Positions 22,435-33,139 of a stretch of DNA of 64,000 bases are shown here, one piece after another. The stretch covers positions 682,001-746,000 of the forward strand of contig OZ025649.1 in assembly GCA_964019335.1 (NCBI GenBank). Reading direction: 5' to 3'. This stretch comes from Diplonema japonicum (taxonomy: Eukaryota > Euglenozoa > Diplonemea > Diplonemida > Diplonemidae). The notes beneath the pieces were generated by a model. It did no database searches. It had not been told where the DNA came from and was given only the letters and a program-made list of their open reading frames with translations. The first letter of the stretch is position 1, and every line of letters starts with the position of its first letter. Both the position numbers and the translations under genes were made by a program.

Positions 22435-25400
22435 ATGTCTTCGAATGAGTGTTCGGTGACGGTGGCAGTGAGGGTGCGGCCCTTGAACGCGAGAGAGCTC
22501 TCCATGAAGAGCAAGGTGGTCGTGAAGCCAGAAACCACGCACGCTGCGTTGAAGCTAGAGAACGGGACCAACCCGCACAACTTTTGTTACGACCACATCT
22601 GGAACTCAATAGACCCCAAGGCCGACGACTTCGCCAGCCAGCAAACTGTTTACAACGATGTTGGCAAGAAGGTACTAGGCGCTGCCTTTCAAGGCTACAA
22701 CGCCTGCATCTTCGCCTACGGCCAGACCGGCTCTGGGAAGACCTTCTGCATGATGGGCGTTCCTGAGAACCCCGACCTCCAGGGCGTCATCCCCCGCCTT
22801 TCTAAAGCAGTCTTCGAGAAGGTCAACGCGAAGGAAGCACCTCCCAACGGCGTCTCATCTGTCTCGTACCAGATCGAAGCCTCGTATTTGGAGATCTACC
22901 AAGAACGGGTGAAGTGCCTTCTCAACCCCAAAAAGGAGAACCTCAAAGTCAGAGAGCACCCCGTCACAGGGCCGTACGTTGAGGACCTCACAAAGCTCGT
23001 CGTTTCCGACTACGCTGAAGTGCTGCGACTGATCGAGGACGGGAGCGCAGTTCGGCAGGTACGTTGAAAAGTAAATGGGGAAAGAGAAAAACACTTAGGT
23101 TGCCGCCACCAACATGAACGACACCAGCTCGCGTTCCCACGCCATCTTCACGCTCATCCTGACCCAGACCAAGGTGTATCAGGAGGGCGGCGAAGGTAAG
23201 AAGCGTGTTGCCCACGACACAGTCAGCAAGATCAATCTCGTCGACCTTGCTGGGTCCGAACGAGCGAAGTCAACCGGCGCTACTGGTACACGGCTGGCGG
23301 AAGGTGCTCAGATTAACAAGTCCCTCACTACTCTCGGCTTGGTCATCTCCGGCTTGGCCGAGATGTCAAAGAGAAAGAAAGGAGCAGCAGCTCCCCATGT
23401 CCCCTTCAGAGACTCAACCCTCACTTGGCTCTTGAAGGACAACCTTGGCGGGAACTCCAAAACATTCATGATTTCGACCATCAGTCCCGCTGAGGTGAAT
23501 CATGACGAGACTCTCTCCACACTGAGATACGCAGACCGTGCCAAGTCCATTGTGACCAAGGCAAAGGTTAATGAGGATCCCAATACTAAGCTCATCAGGC
23601 AACTGAGAGAAGAGGTATGCTGTGCTGCTGTATCCACTGTTCATCACAATCACAGCTCGCGAAGTATAAAATGAAGCTTGACGAATTTGAGAGTTCTAGC
23701 CGCCCCACATCGATCCCTACCACGATCCCAACCCTGCAGCAAGTCGAGGGCCGGTCGCTGCAGACACCGCGAGGGCTCCAGGAAGTCCCTCCAACGCCTA
23801 GGGGGGACGACGGAATGGCCACCCCGCGTGTCCCTCACGACTCACGCGAGGCAGCTATGATGAAAGAGAAGTTGGAAGCAATGGAAAAACTGATGATAGA
23901 GGCAGGCAAAACGATGGAAGAGAAGCAAGAGGCATCGATGAAGGAGGAAGTTGCTCGGCAAACTAACCTGCGGGAAATGGGCATCAAAACGGTGCATGCA
24001 GACTCAAAGCATCCACACCTTGTGAACATGATCTTGGATGGCTCGTGGATGATTCAGTTGCTCCCCCCAGACGAGGAGCTGACTGTGGGGACCGCAGAGA
24101 GCTGCGGCCTGACCCTGCATGAGGATGGTGTGTTGCCGGAGCATGCACTGGTGAAGTGCACGCAAGTCGACGAGACGTTCAAGGTGACCATCGAACCCAT
24201 GTCCGACGAGGCCGTCATCGAAGTGCACGGGGACGGTGCCATGGTGGAGCCCGACAAAGAAACAAAGCAAGTAGCCCTCACACACGGGGATACCATTGAT
24301 ATAGGCGAGAACATTTTTAAGTTTGTTGACCCCTCGATATCGGCCGACAAGCGGGCGGAAAAGCGGAAGCACCAGCTGGAACTGCTGAAAGCGAACAGAG
24401 AGAAGGACACGGCCCTGGTCCTTGCAGAACAGGTATGTTTTTTTCTGTCGCCTCCGATTTCGTAATAAATAAACTATAGGCGCAGCCCGCAATAGTGGAG
24501 CATCAGGACCCTGTCATTGATGAGGATGAGCTGCGAAAGGAAATCAGAGCTGAGATCTTAGCGGAGCATGAAAAGAAGAGACTAGAAGAAGAGGCGCGGA
24601 AGGAGAAAGAACGTGAAGAAGCGGCCAAGGTTCAAGTGCCTATCTTGAAGCTGCACGAGATAAGCAACTCTGGACCGACTGCACTGAGGCAAATAGGCAC
24701 GTCGCGTCTGCCAAAACCTGGCTCAGGGTTCCTGAAGCCTGCTGGAGGAAGTACGCAAGAAAACCCCCTATCAGCAAGAGGCCCTGCGTCTACTAAACAG
24801 GCAGCAGAGCAGGTTGTTCAGATATTCAAGCAAACGGTAGTGTTGGTAGGGGACGCAGGCGTGGGGAAGTCTTCGGTACGGAAGTGTTTGATGAAAGAGC
24901 CGTCTTTCTGGGAGAAGAAAGATCTCCCTACTGTAGCTCCGACGCTGGGCGTTGACCACGCTGAAGTGAAAGCCAATGTGCAGGGTTCGCAGGTGGTGAT
25001 CTTGATCGAGGACACTTCGGGGAGCCTATTCTATTCAACTACAATGCCCTTCTGCATCCCCAGCCAGCGCTCTGTCGTTGGTGTGGTGTGGGATCTGTCA
25101 GACCGGTTTGACGAGGAAGCGATGAAGACATATGTCCACAATGCGCGGATGCACTCGCCTGGGTCAGCAATACTGCTGATCGGGACGCACAGAGACTCTT
25201 GCAGGGAGAGCGATGACGGGATACAGAAGTTACTGAACGTTGTTGAGCAGGCGGTGCACGCGAGCTTCGTGGGGTGCAAGTTCCTCGGCACCTTTGCAGT
25301 GTCATGCAAGCACCGCACTGTGCAGCATGAGGGAAAATCGTTGAAGTTTAAAGATTTCCTGAAGCTGATCGCGCAAGCCGCGCATGAAAGGTGTCTGCAA

Positions 25401-27032
25401 GACGTGAGCTTCCCCAACGGGAATGTACCGTCATCGGTGGTCACACTAGCTAGAAAGATCATTGAAATGCGGACACAGGGCTCGTGGATGGTCACTTCTA
25501 CAGAATTCAAGGCGACCGCTTCATCTGCCGACTCGCGCTACCACTTCGACATACGTGAGCTCGGTAGGGTGACGAGCCTGCTTGACTCGTGGCGGGTGCT
25601 CCTCCACTACGGGGCGCACCCTACTCTCCGCAAGCAGGTCTTCACGGACCCCTTGTGGCTGTACGGCACCCTCAACGTCCTCAACACCTACAACCACTAC
25701 TATTCTGAGAACTCCCTCTCCTACAGCGGCACAGGTATCCACAGCAACTCTAGGACCTTCACCATCTCCGAGCTCCCGTTCGTCCCATCAGATGCCTTTG
25801 CAAAAGACCCTACCAACTCCTTCACGAGGGGCATTCTCACGCTCCCCCTTGCAATGGTGTTGTTCAAGCACCAATTGTCTCTTATCAAGAGATCTGTGAA
25901 GGAAGTGTCGCACTGCATCCAGCTGCTGATGTACTTCGACCTCCTGTACCCCATCATCCCTGCGCAGGAAGGTGAAGCCATCCTCCCGACAAACGACCTC
26001 CCCGAGCAGCGCGGACAGGAAAATGAAACACCGATCTATCTGCTTCCCTCGCTCTTCACGCACCCCTTCCCTAGCGTGCTCACAGACGTCATGCCTGCAC
26101 TCCTTAACGGCGGGCGGAAGAAGGTCGTGTTCGAGCCCACTATCCCCAACGGGCTGTTCAGCAGGCTGATGACTAGAATCGCAAGGTATGCATAAGCAAC
26201 ACAAAACAACAGCAACAGGTGTGTGAAGCGGCTGTACATCGGTAAGCTGGAGCACCTTACGCAGGACCCGTCGAAGAACATATTGTGGAAGACTGGTGGG
26301 TGGGTGCAGGACTCAGACACCTCCAGGCTGATGTTCTGGGTGAGCAAGAATGAGGTGCATCTGTGCACCAACGTCCCGTCAAGGGAGGGCCTGCCATGCA
26401 GAATGCTTATAGATGGCGTGGTGCAGTCCATCAAAAGCCTGGTGGCAGAACACCAGGGATGCAGAATAAAGGAGATGATGCCGTGCCCTGGTGGGTGCGA
26501 GGGTTGGGTCGAGGTCGTCGACGCTGCGGAAGTTAAATGCGAGAAGTGCAAAAGTGAATTTGAGAGGCGTGCTGTCCTCAATGCAGTGGGATGTCTGGGG
26601 AGGGGGAAGATGGAGGAATCGATGAGGTACTGCGAGGTAGTGTGCAAGGACGATGGAGAAAGGGTCGCGGAGTTCATGGACAAGATCGAGCAGTCAGACG
26701 TGGTAGAACCATCGCTGGAAGAGGTCAAAGAGGCAAGGGAGCTCATCCAGAGGACGCTGCCTGACTCAGAAGCACTCTCCTCTCACATCGAACATGTACA
26801 GCAGCTCCTTGCTAAGATAGACGCCTTTACCTCTGCAGGTGACACCTCTGCCGCAGGGGCCTTGGAGCGGGCCATGAATATCACCTCCACTCACAGCAAG
26901 CTCGTCTCTTCCGCACAAGCACTTGACCAGCTTCTTGAACTCCTCACCAACCCTCCACCCATCGCAGTCAGCACTAGTAGCGGGCTTGGCGGTGCAGGTG
27001 GCAAACTCGCTTCTTTCAAGCGGAACAAATGA
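22435..27032 (+). CDS. Kinesin-3 motor fused to FHA and ROC-COR GTPase domains
   Basis: Proposed exons are 22435-23058, 23099-23614, 23656-24432, 24480-26185 and 26219-27032 (1478 aa). Residues 1-365 are a kinesin motor: P-loop GQTGSGKT at 96-103, then [19 protein letters not shown] and a kinesin-3 type neck ([15 protein letters not shown]). A coiled coil and an FHA-like domain opening HPHLVN (about 498-605) follow, as in kinesin-3. After another coiled coil comes a Ras-like ROC GTPase, with P-loop GDAGVGKSS near 763 and GTHRD further on, then a COR domain and a C-terminal region with a CxxxC...CxxC zinc-like motif. The first in-frame ATG of exon 4 (24891) lies after the ROC P-loop (24849), so the GTPase cannot be a separate intact gene. 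A GTP-regulated microtubule motor is inferred. Confidence 0.9.
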
Positions 27033-27799
27033 AGCAAACAAAAGAGATATTCACGTATAACGGCTCTCTGTGTAAGTTAGCATGTTCGTTGAATAGATGA
27101 GCAAAGAAGAGAGAAACGAAGAAAGGGACTTGGTCACCGTTTTTTTCTTTTTTTTTTTCTATCTCCTTCCCCCCTTTCAGAAAGAAGGTTTCCCATCTCG
27201 TGTGTAGTCGTTCCCCTCCCACCTTTTTTTTTCCCTTCGTCTTGGTAAGATAGATTGATGGCAGTGAGGTTAGTGTGTACTTCAGATATGATAAGAAACA
27301 GACCCCCCCTTTTTTTAGAGATTATTTGCCTCGTGTGTGAAAGTATCGGTTTCCGTTTTTTTTTTCCCTCGTCCCCTATCCTTTTTCTCTTCTATATATA
27401 CCCTCGTTTCTTTCTTGTTCAGCAGAGCCCACTGATGATTCATCGACTTTCCTTTTTTTTTTTTTTTTTTTTTTTTTTTTCGTTCTATTCATCCCCTAGA
27501 AAGAAACGACAAATGACCCAGGAGAAAAAGGGGGGGGGGGGGGGGAGGGGGGGGAGAACGTTCCAGAAGAAAGAAAGAAAAAAACAAAACAAAACAAAAA
27601 AAAGAACCCAGGAACCACCTTCATCTCATCTCTTTTCTGTTTTTTTTTTCTTTTTTTTTTATTCGAAAACCTCCCGTCTTTCCTCTCACTGGGGGGAAAA
27701 AGGAGGGGGAAGATAGTGTGCCTGCTTTTTTTTTTTTTTTTTCTTTCTTTTTTTCTCATATTCTCACACCCATTCCTCACCAACCTACAGAGGAGGACA
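27033..27799 (+). other. Intergenic pyrimidine-rich spacer
   Basis: It holds a T30 run (about 27451-27480), a G-rich stretch near 27531-27555, poly-T at 27641-27660 and 27727-27742, and a long CT tract ending in CTACAG at 27790, just before the next start codon. The 153-aa ORF here is low-complexity and not credible. Confidence 0.6.
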
Positions 27800-28456
27800 A
27801 TGAAACGCAGCGCGGACGAAGCGTGGGGGAGGCCGTCCTCAGCACCTGTAAAAGTAGAAAAAGTGGGGGATGGCTTATTAGTAAGGCAAAGACCGAGCAC
27901 TGGTACTGCAACAGGGTCAGACGTAAGGGTGAAAAGGCGCCATATGCCTATGACAGGATTTAACATCGAAGGCATGCTAAAGCTGGAACAGCGGAAAAGG
28001 GGCTTTCACGAATTACTAGACAGCGGGCTGTCAGTGTTCTTGGGTTTTGACGTAGACCCAGTACCGCTTGAAGCGTACGGTGTCGAGACGATAGCAGACC
28101 TTGCAACGTGGGAACCGTACTTGCTGTGCCGTTCGCTTGTGGTGCTTGCTGGTGCAGAGGTCCCGACACCTACTGTGACAAGGGTCAACTACAACGTGCA
28201 CCGTGCATTTGAAGCGCGGTTCGAGTCACATACATTGCACGAAATGCTTTCTCTTCCGATCACATCTCTTGTTTCCTTCGGTGAGCGGGCTGAACAAGAC
28301 TTTAAGCTCTTTGACATCACCAGTATTCGAGACCTCGGAACATGGAAGTACGCGGAGTGGGCTCACTGCATCTACAATATCTCCGCTTACGAAAAGATCC
28401 GCACTCGTTCCCACCGCTATAGCACCGACAGCAGCCAGTCTATTTCCGGTGTTTAA
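27800..28456 (+). CDS. Unrecognised 218-aa protein with two helix-hairpin-like repeats
   Basis: The start is the first ATG (27800) after a tract ending in CTACAG at 27790. The first ~60 residues are basic and disordered. Two related segments follow: 'YGVETIADLATWEPYLLCRSL' without its last residue (about residues 95-115) and 'FDITSIRDLGTWKYAEWAHC' (about 178-197). Both fit a pattern like '[YF]-x-[VI]-[TE]-[ST]-I-x-D-L-[AG]-x-W', reminiscent of helix-hairpin-helix-type repeats that end in a Trp helix. The function is unknown. There is no targeting sequence apart from the basic N-terminus. Confidence 0.7.
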   Translation: MKRSADEAWGRPSSAPVKVEKVGDGLLVRQRPSTGTATGSDVRVKRRHMPMTGFNIEGMLKLEQRKRGFHELLDSGLSVFLGFDVDPVPLEAYGVETIADLATWEPYLLCRSLVVLAGAEVPTPTVTRVNYNVHRAFEARFESHTLHEMLSLPITSLVSFGERAEQDFKLFDITSIRDLGTWKYAEWAHCIYNISAYEKIRTRSHRYSTDSSQSISGV

Positions 28457-28934
28457 GTAGAAGGAAAAAAAAAAAAAAAAAAGGCCTGTCGTTACAAAGA
28501 GGAGGCAGCTTACCGCCCCAAATAAAAAAGAATGCTGAGAAACTGGTGGCCTTTTTTTTTTTTTTTTTCCCCCTGCCCCGCCTTTTTTTTTTATTGTGTG
28601 TGATGGGGCAGAGAATGATGGGGGAGGGGAATCATTCCCACCAAAAGGCATGCAAAAAAAGCTCAATTGATAACCCGTGCCATGCGGCACCGGGTCTTCC
28701 ATGGGTGGACATTTTTTTTCCCCCCCTCTTTTTTTCCCCTTCTTCTTTTTGTTGCCCCCCCCCCTTTTTTTTATCGAGATTTAAATGAGAAATCGGGGAA
28801 GTGTTTTTTTTTTTCTTCTTTTTTTTATGTTATTTTTCTTTTTTATTTTCTTTGCTATCCTTTTTTTTTTTTTATTATTTCTTCTTTCCCCTTCCATCTC
28901 TTCCTTCCTTCAATCCCATGAAGTGGTCGGTAAC
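28457..28934 (+). other. Intergenic pyrimidine-rich spacer
   Basis: It contains an A18 run near 28466-28483, repeated T and C runs, and a CT-rich tract that ends in CATGAAG at 28923, 12 bases before the next start codon. No coding or RNA gene was seen. Confidence 0.6.
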
Positions 28935-31233
28935 ATGAACATACCCTACACAATCAACCATGTGGCGGTGGAAGCAGGTGCGAAGGAGCAATGCGTCGAT
29001 GTAAGCATGAAGATCGACTTGGAGGTCCTTAAGGAGGACTATCTGTTGATACCGCTCTTGCAACAGAACGTGGCCATCCTTGACACTAACATCAAGGGCC
29101 CTGAGACAATGCACATGGCAGTGACGAGAGGTAGCCATACGCTGCTGGCAAACGGGAAGGGTGTCTACACCATAGACCTCAAGCTAGCTGTTCCTTACAC
29201 GTCGGCCATCAAGCAGGGTGTCAGCATCCCGTGCCCTGAGTGCATTGACACCACGTGCGTCTTCACTGTTCCAGACGAGGAAGTCAAGCTTCATGTGAGC
29301 CCCAGTGTCGTTTCCCAGCAAAAGGACTCCATGATCACTGCCAAGCTCCCCCCCACGAAGGCCATCAACGTGAAGTGGACTTCGTCAGGGCCCTCCCTTG
29401 CTGCCACCCCGTTGAGCATGACAACCTTGACACCCCCCAGCACCCCAGGTGACCGAGTGTCCGAGAAGCCCGAAGAAAAGAAGCCCGAAAAAGAAAGAGT
29501 CATCACCTCCGGCCAAGAGATCCTCCACAGCATCGGTGGTGGTGTGTGCAGGTCACGCCTGTCGCAGACCTTCACAGTGACCAATGGCAACGTGGCATCC
29601 TTCCAGCTGAAGATCGGGAAGCACGGGTCTGCTTCCCTCAACGCAGGCAGGGACTGGATCAAGTCGCACTTGAAGGACGAAAACCTTGTTAAGATAATCT
29701 CGGCAGAGGGTGCCAACCTCCGCTCGTGGGACTACACAGATGACACAATCACCTTGAGCCTTGACTCCAACACAGAGGGCACCTGCTGCTTCGTGATAAC
29801 CGCAGAGTACGACCTTTGCAGCACCTCTTGCCACTTGTACCTCCCGACATTCTCGCCGATCAACGTGAACAGGAACAAGGGTGCTATAGCCATCCAAGGT
29901 ATGAGCGTCACCACACACCACACACCACAGGGCGCACTGCTGTCGAGATCATTGAGGGTGAGGCTAAGTACATCTCTAAGGTCGACGTTGCGGAGCTTCC
30001 GCCTGACTTGAAGAAGGAGTCGAATGTGCTGTTTGCTTTCAAATATCTAGTGTCGTGCTACAGGCTGTGCCTGGATGCCATCAAGCACGAGGACGTCGAG
30101 GTCATCATTGCGCTGTGCGAGTCTGCGACGTACAAGATCACCCACACAGGGGAGCAGCTGTTGTACGACCTGTCCTTCAACATAAAGAACACGCAGTGCC
30201 AGTACGCCAAGATCCTCCTCCCGCCGAGGGCATCGGTGTGGTCGGCGCTGGTGGGTGGCGAGACGGTGAAGCCCGCTGTGGATGGCTCTGGGAAGACGCT
30301 GCTGCCCCTCATTAAGGGGTCGGACGTGGCCTTTAATGCTACGCTGGTGTTCATCACACCAGCACCGGGCCTGCCGGCCGATAAGGGGAAGATAAACTCT
30401 CTGATGTTTACGTTGCCGACGATCGACCTGCCTATCACGCACTTGAGGACGGAGCTGTGGTTGCCGCAGACACACATCTACGCGGCCTTCGATGGGGCCA
30501 TCGATGAGGTCAAGTACTTCAACGAGGCTGAGGTCCTGCGTGAGGTGCACAACGTGAACCAGTACCAGGCTAAGTTCTCGCACGCCGTGAGCAAGAGGAA
30601 GGCGCCCATGAACAGCAGGAGCCGCATGCGCAACAACCGCATGCCGCTCTCCAATGCGTACAACGCCCCACAGCAGGTCCAGCAGCTTAACCTTCAGATG
30701 CAGCAGCAGCAGCAGCAGATGCAGCAGCAGATGCAGCAGCAGCAGTACATGCCCCAACAGCAGATGATGATGCCTCAGCAGCAGCAGTACATGCCCCCTC
30801 AGCAGATGGCGACGAGGCAACAACTGCCTCATTCCAACATCATGATGAGGCAGATGGAGAGACGCAGCTCAATCTCAATGGCGTCCATTGATGAGGATGA
30901 CTTGGATCTTGATGAGGAGGAAGACGAGGATGCACCTATGGGCGGGATGGCACAGGGGATCAAGCCCCTGAAGGTTTCCACGGACACCCTGAGGAAGGGG
31001 GCGTATGTCGGGGGAAGATGGGGGAAAAAGAAGAAGAAGAAAAAAAAATAGGAGGTACTTGTTTGAAAAGCTCCTGATCCCATCAGGGACAGTCCTCTCT
31101 CTTACCACAGAGACGTGCATGGCAGTGGTGGCTGAAGAACGTATGTTTTGTGTACTGGAGAATCAAGTGAAACAAACAAACAACAGGTACTGTTCAAAGT
31201 GACAAAGGCAAGAAGGGTTGCTGTATTCAGTAA
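28935..31233 (+). CDS. Large beta-rich protein with Gln-rich and acidic linkers and CaaX-like C-terminus
   Basis: Proposed exons are 28935-29898, 29931-31002, 31052-31140 and 31187-31233 (723 aa). I do not recognise a family. Two or more beta-sandwich-like segments span about residues 10-180 and 215-560, with recurring '+ILLPP.asvWSalVgGe.vkP' type phrases. A Met/Gln-rich low-complexity linker (bases 30690-30830) and an acidic stretch (30890-30940) follow. The last exon gives the ending KKGCCIQ, a CaaX-like motif after a basic run, suggesting farnesylation and membrane attachment. This ending exists only if the purine-rich intron 31003-31051 and intron 31141-31186 are removed; without splicing the frame runs into poly-Lys and stops at 31051. 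A cytoplasmic-face membrane scaffold is inferred. Confidence 0.75.
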
Positions 31234-31973
31234 AAGGGAGAAGGGGAAGAAAAAAAGAAAACACATCGGGAACGGGAAAACGAGAAGGAAAGAAGGAAAA
31301 AAGAAAAAGAAAAAAAAAAGAGAGAATATAGAGCTCACGCAGAAGCCAAGGAGAACAAAACCAAAAACAAACACACATAACAAAACTTCCTTCTAGCCAA
31401 TAGTCTTTTGTTGAGCTTTTTCTTCTTCTTTTTTTTTTCCAAGTAATAATATCTTTTGAAATATACCCATTTCCTCCCATTTACCATAGGCCTTTTCCCA
31501 TACCCTTCTCGTTTCCTTTCTGCACACCCAGGCTTTTTTTTTCCCCCTTTTTCTTTTTTATTGCTTTAAACGTCTTTTTTTCCTTTTATTCTTCTTCTTG
31601 GTGGTTTCTTTCTCCTCTTCCCCATTTTTTTTAAAGCACCAATAGCTTTTAGGCCCCCTTCCTTTTCTTATTCCCACCAAAGAACACCCCATGTTTTTTT
31701 TTTTTTGTTTTTCTTTTTCTTTTCCCATTCCTTTCTCCCCACTTAAAACAGAAAAAAAAGAAGTAAAAAAAAAGATTAAAAAAAAAAAAAAAAAGAAACT
31801 CCAATTCCTCCCCTTTTTTTTTTCCTTCTTTTTCTTTTCCTTGTTCTCTTCTTTAGCTTATTTTCTTTTCCTTATTTTTTTTTTTACCCCTTCTGTTTTT
31901 TCTGCTCGACACATTTCTCACCCCGTCTAAGAGGGGAGAGGGTGGGGGAAGAGAAAATAAAAATAAAGAAAAG
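31234..31973 (+). other. Intergenic purine-then-pyrimidine spacer
   Basis: The first ~150 bases are A/G-rich. The rest is almost wholly T/C, ending in CTAAG at 31931 ahead of the PX gene. The encoded ORFs are Lys- or Phe-rich low complexity. No RNA gene was found. Confidence 0.6.
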
Positions 31974-32954
31974 ATGGACTGCAGTTTAGGCCCGCTACGA
32001 GGGGATTCTATAGCATTCAGGGCGCATGAATACAGCAGCAATAAACAACATATTTTATATGTAATTCGAGTAGAGTGGGGGGCAGGATCGCCATGGTCAG
32101 TGAAGAAGAGGTACAGCGATTTCGAGCAGCTGCACAGGCAGCTGAACGACGTCTACGGCAAGCAACAGGTACCGGAACTCCCAAGAAAGAAGAAGATCCC
32201 AATTGGAGGTATGGCGACTGGATTCGTGGACCGAAGGATGGTGAAGCTTCAAATGTACTTGAGAAACATCATAGACCAAAGCGGCATTTGGTTCAAAATG
32301 AACAGCGACACCCAAGCAGCTGCATCGCAAGGCCCGATCAGTGCGACTCTTGGGATCAATGACATAATCTTCGAATTTTTGGAATTTGCAAGCAACGCAA
32401 TTATGTCGAAGCCACAAACAGGTAAAAAGAAAATGAAAAAAAAAAAAAAAAAACCCACCACAGTGATTGAAGGAGAAGGTGTGACGGTAGTTTCGCCATC
32501 GGACCTCACAAAGCCAAACCCACAGATAAAGGTCCTCCCTATGATGTCTGGGGTTGAACTGGCTGCGTTGCAAGAGAAGCTGTCTGACGTGCCTCTCTTT
32601 GATGACGATGATAAACCTGACATTCTCAAAGCGGAGATGTCGGAGCTGCGGAGGAACGGGATGACCACCTACATCAACATCCTCCAGGCAAAGACCTTGG
32701 TCAAGGAGGCCTTTCTGTCCAACAACCGTCTCGACATCGCCCTGCACCTCGTCCCCTTGATACAAGACCCCCACAACTACCCCCAGCTGGTCGAGCTTAT
32801 TGACTTTGACGCTCAGGTTGATGAAGTCACAGGAGCCTTCTCCGAACACATAAAACGGCGCCACAGGGAGTCACTGAACGCGACCTTGGCTGACCTCCAA
32901 AGCCCCCCTGTCCCAAGGAAACGTGGGATCACCGTGACTCCAATCGATGAATAG
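31974..32954 (+). CDS. PX-domain (sorting-nexin-like) protein
   Basis: A PX domain occupies about residues 10-140. Visible hallmarks are VKKRYSDFEQLHRQL, the Pro-rich 'VPELPRKK' loop and the basic helix 'DRRMVKLQMYLRNI'. PX domains bind phosphoinositides, usually PI3P on endosomes. The R of RYSDF and the basic residue in the loop are present, so binding is plausible. The remaining C-terminal ~160 residues are helical and acidic and not recognised. A candidate in-frame intron, 32422-32463 (GTAAAA..., A-rich, ending CAG), would remove a poly-Lys insert, giving 312 rather than 326 residues; I favour its removal. Acceptor tract ends at 31931. Confidence 0.85.
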   Translation: MDCSLGPLRGDSIAFRAHEYSSNKQHILYVIRVEWGAGSPWSVKKRYSDFEQLHRQLNDVYGKQQVPELPRKKKIPIGGMATGFVDRRMVKLQMYLRNIIDQSGIWFKMNSDTQAAASQGPISATLGINDIIFEFLEFASNAIMSKPQTGKKKMKKKKKKPTTVIEGEGVTVVSPSDLTKPNPQIKVLPMMSGVELAALQEKLSDVPLFDDDDKPDILKAEMSELRRNGMTTYINILQAKTLVKEAFLSNNRLDIALHLVPLIQDPHNYPQLVELIDFDAQVDEVTGAFSEHIKRRHRESLNATLADLQSPPVPRKRGITVTPIDE

Positions 32955-33139
32955 AAGAATAACGAAGAAGAAGAAAGTATGAATCTTTCCTTTCATTGTT
33001 CCCTCCCCTCCCCTTTTTCATGTTCGTGCATGATCCGTGTCCTTTTTTTTTTTTTTTTTTTATTATTATAAGGTATTCGAAAGAATTTTTTTACCCCCTC
33101 CCCCGGATAGACCGCGAAAAAAAATAACAGCGACGGGGG

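Noticed and set aside
27255..27716. 153-codon ORF in the spacer after the kinesin-ROCO gene
   Set aside because: It is made of Phe, Gly and Lys runs from homopolymers, with no start context or domain.
30047..30832. 261-codon antisense ORF rich in His/Leu/Arg
   Set aside because: It mirrors the Gln-rich repeat of the real gene and lacks any conserved motif.
32097..32864. 255-codon antisense ORF over the PX gene
   Set aside because: It is a shadow of the PX-domain frame, which has clear family residues.
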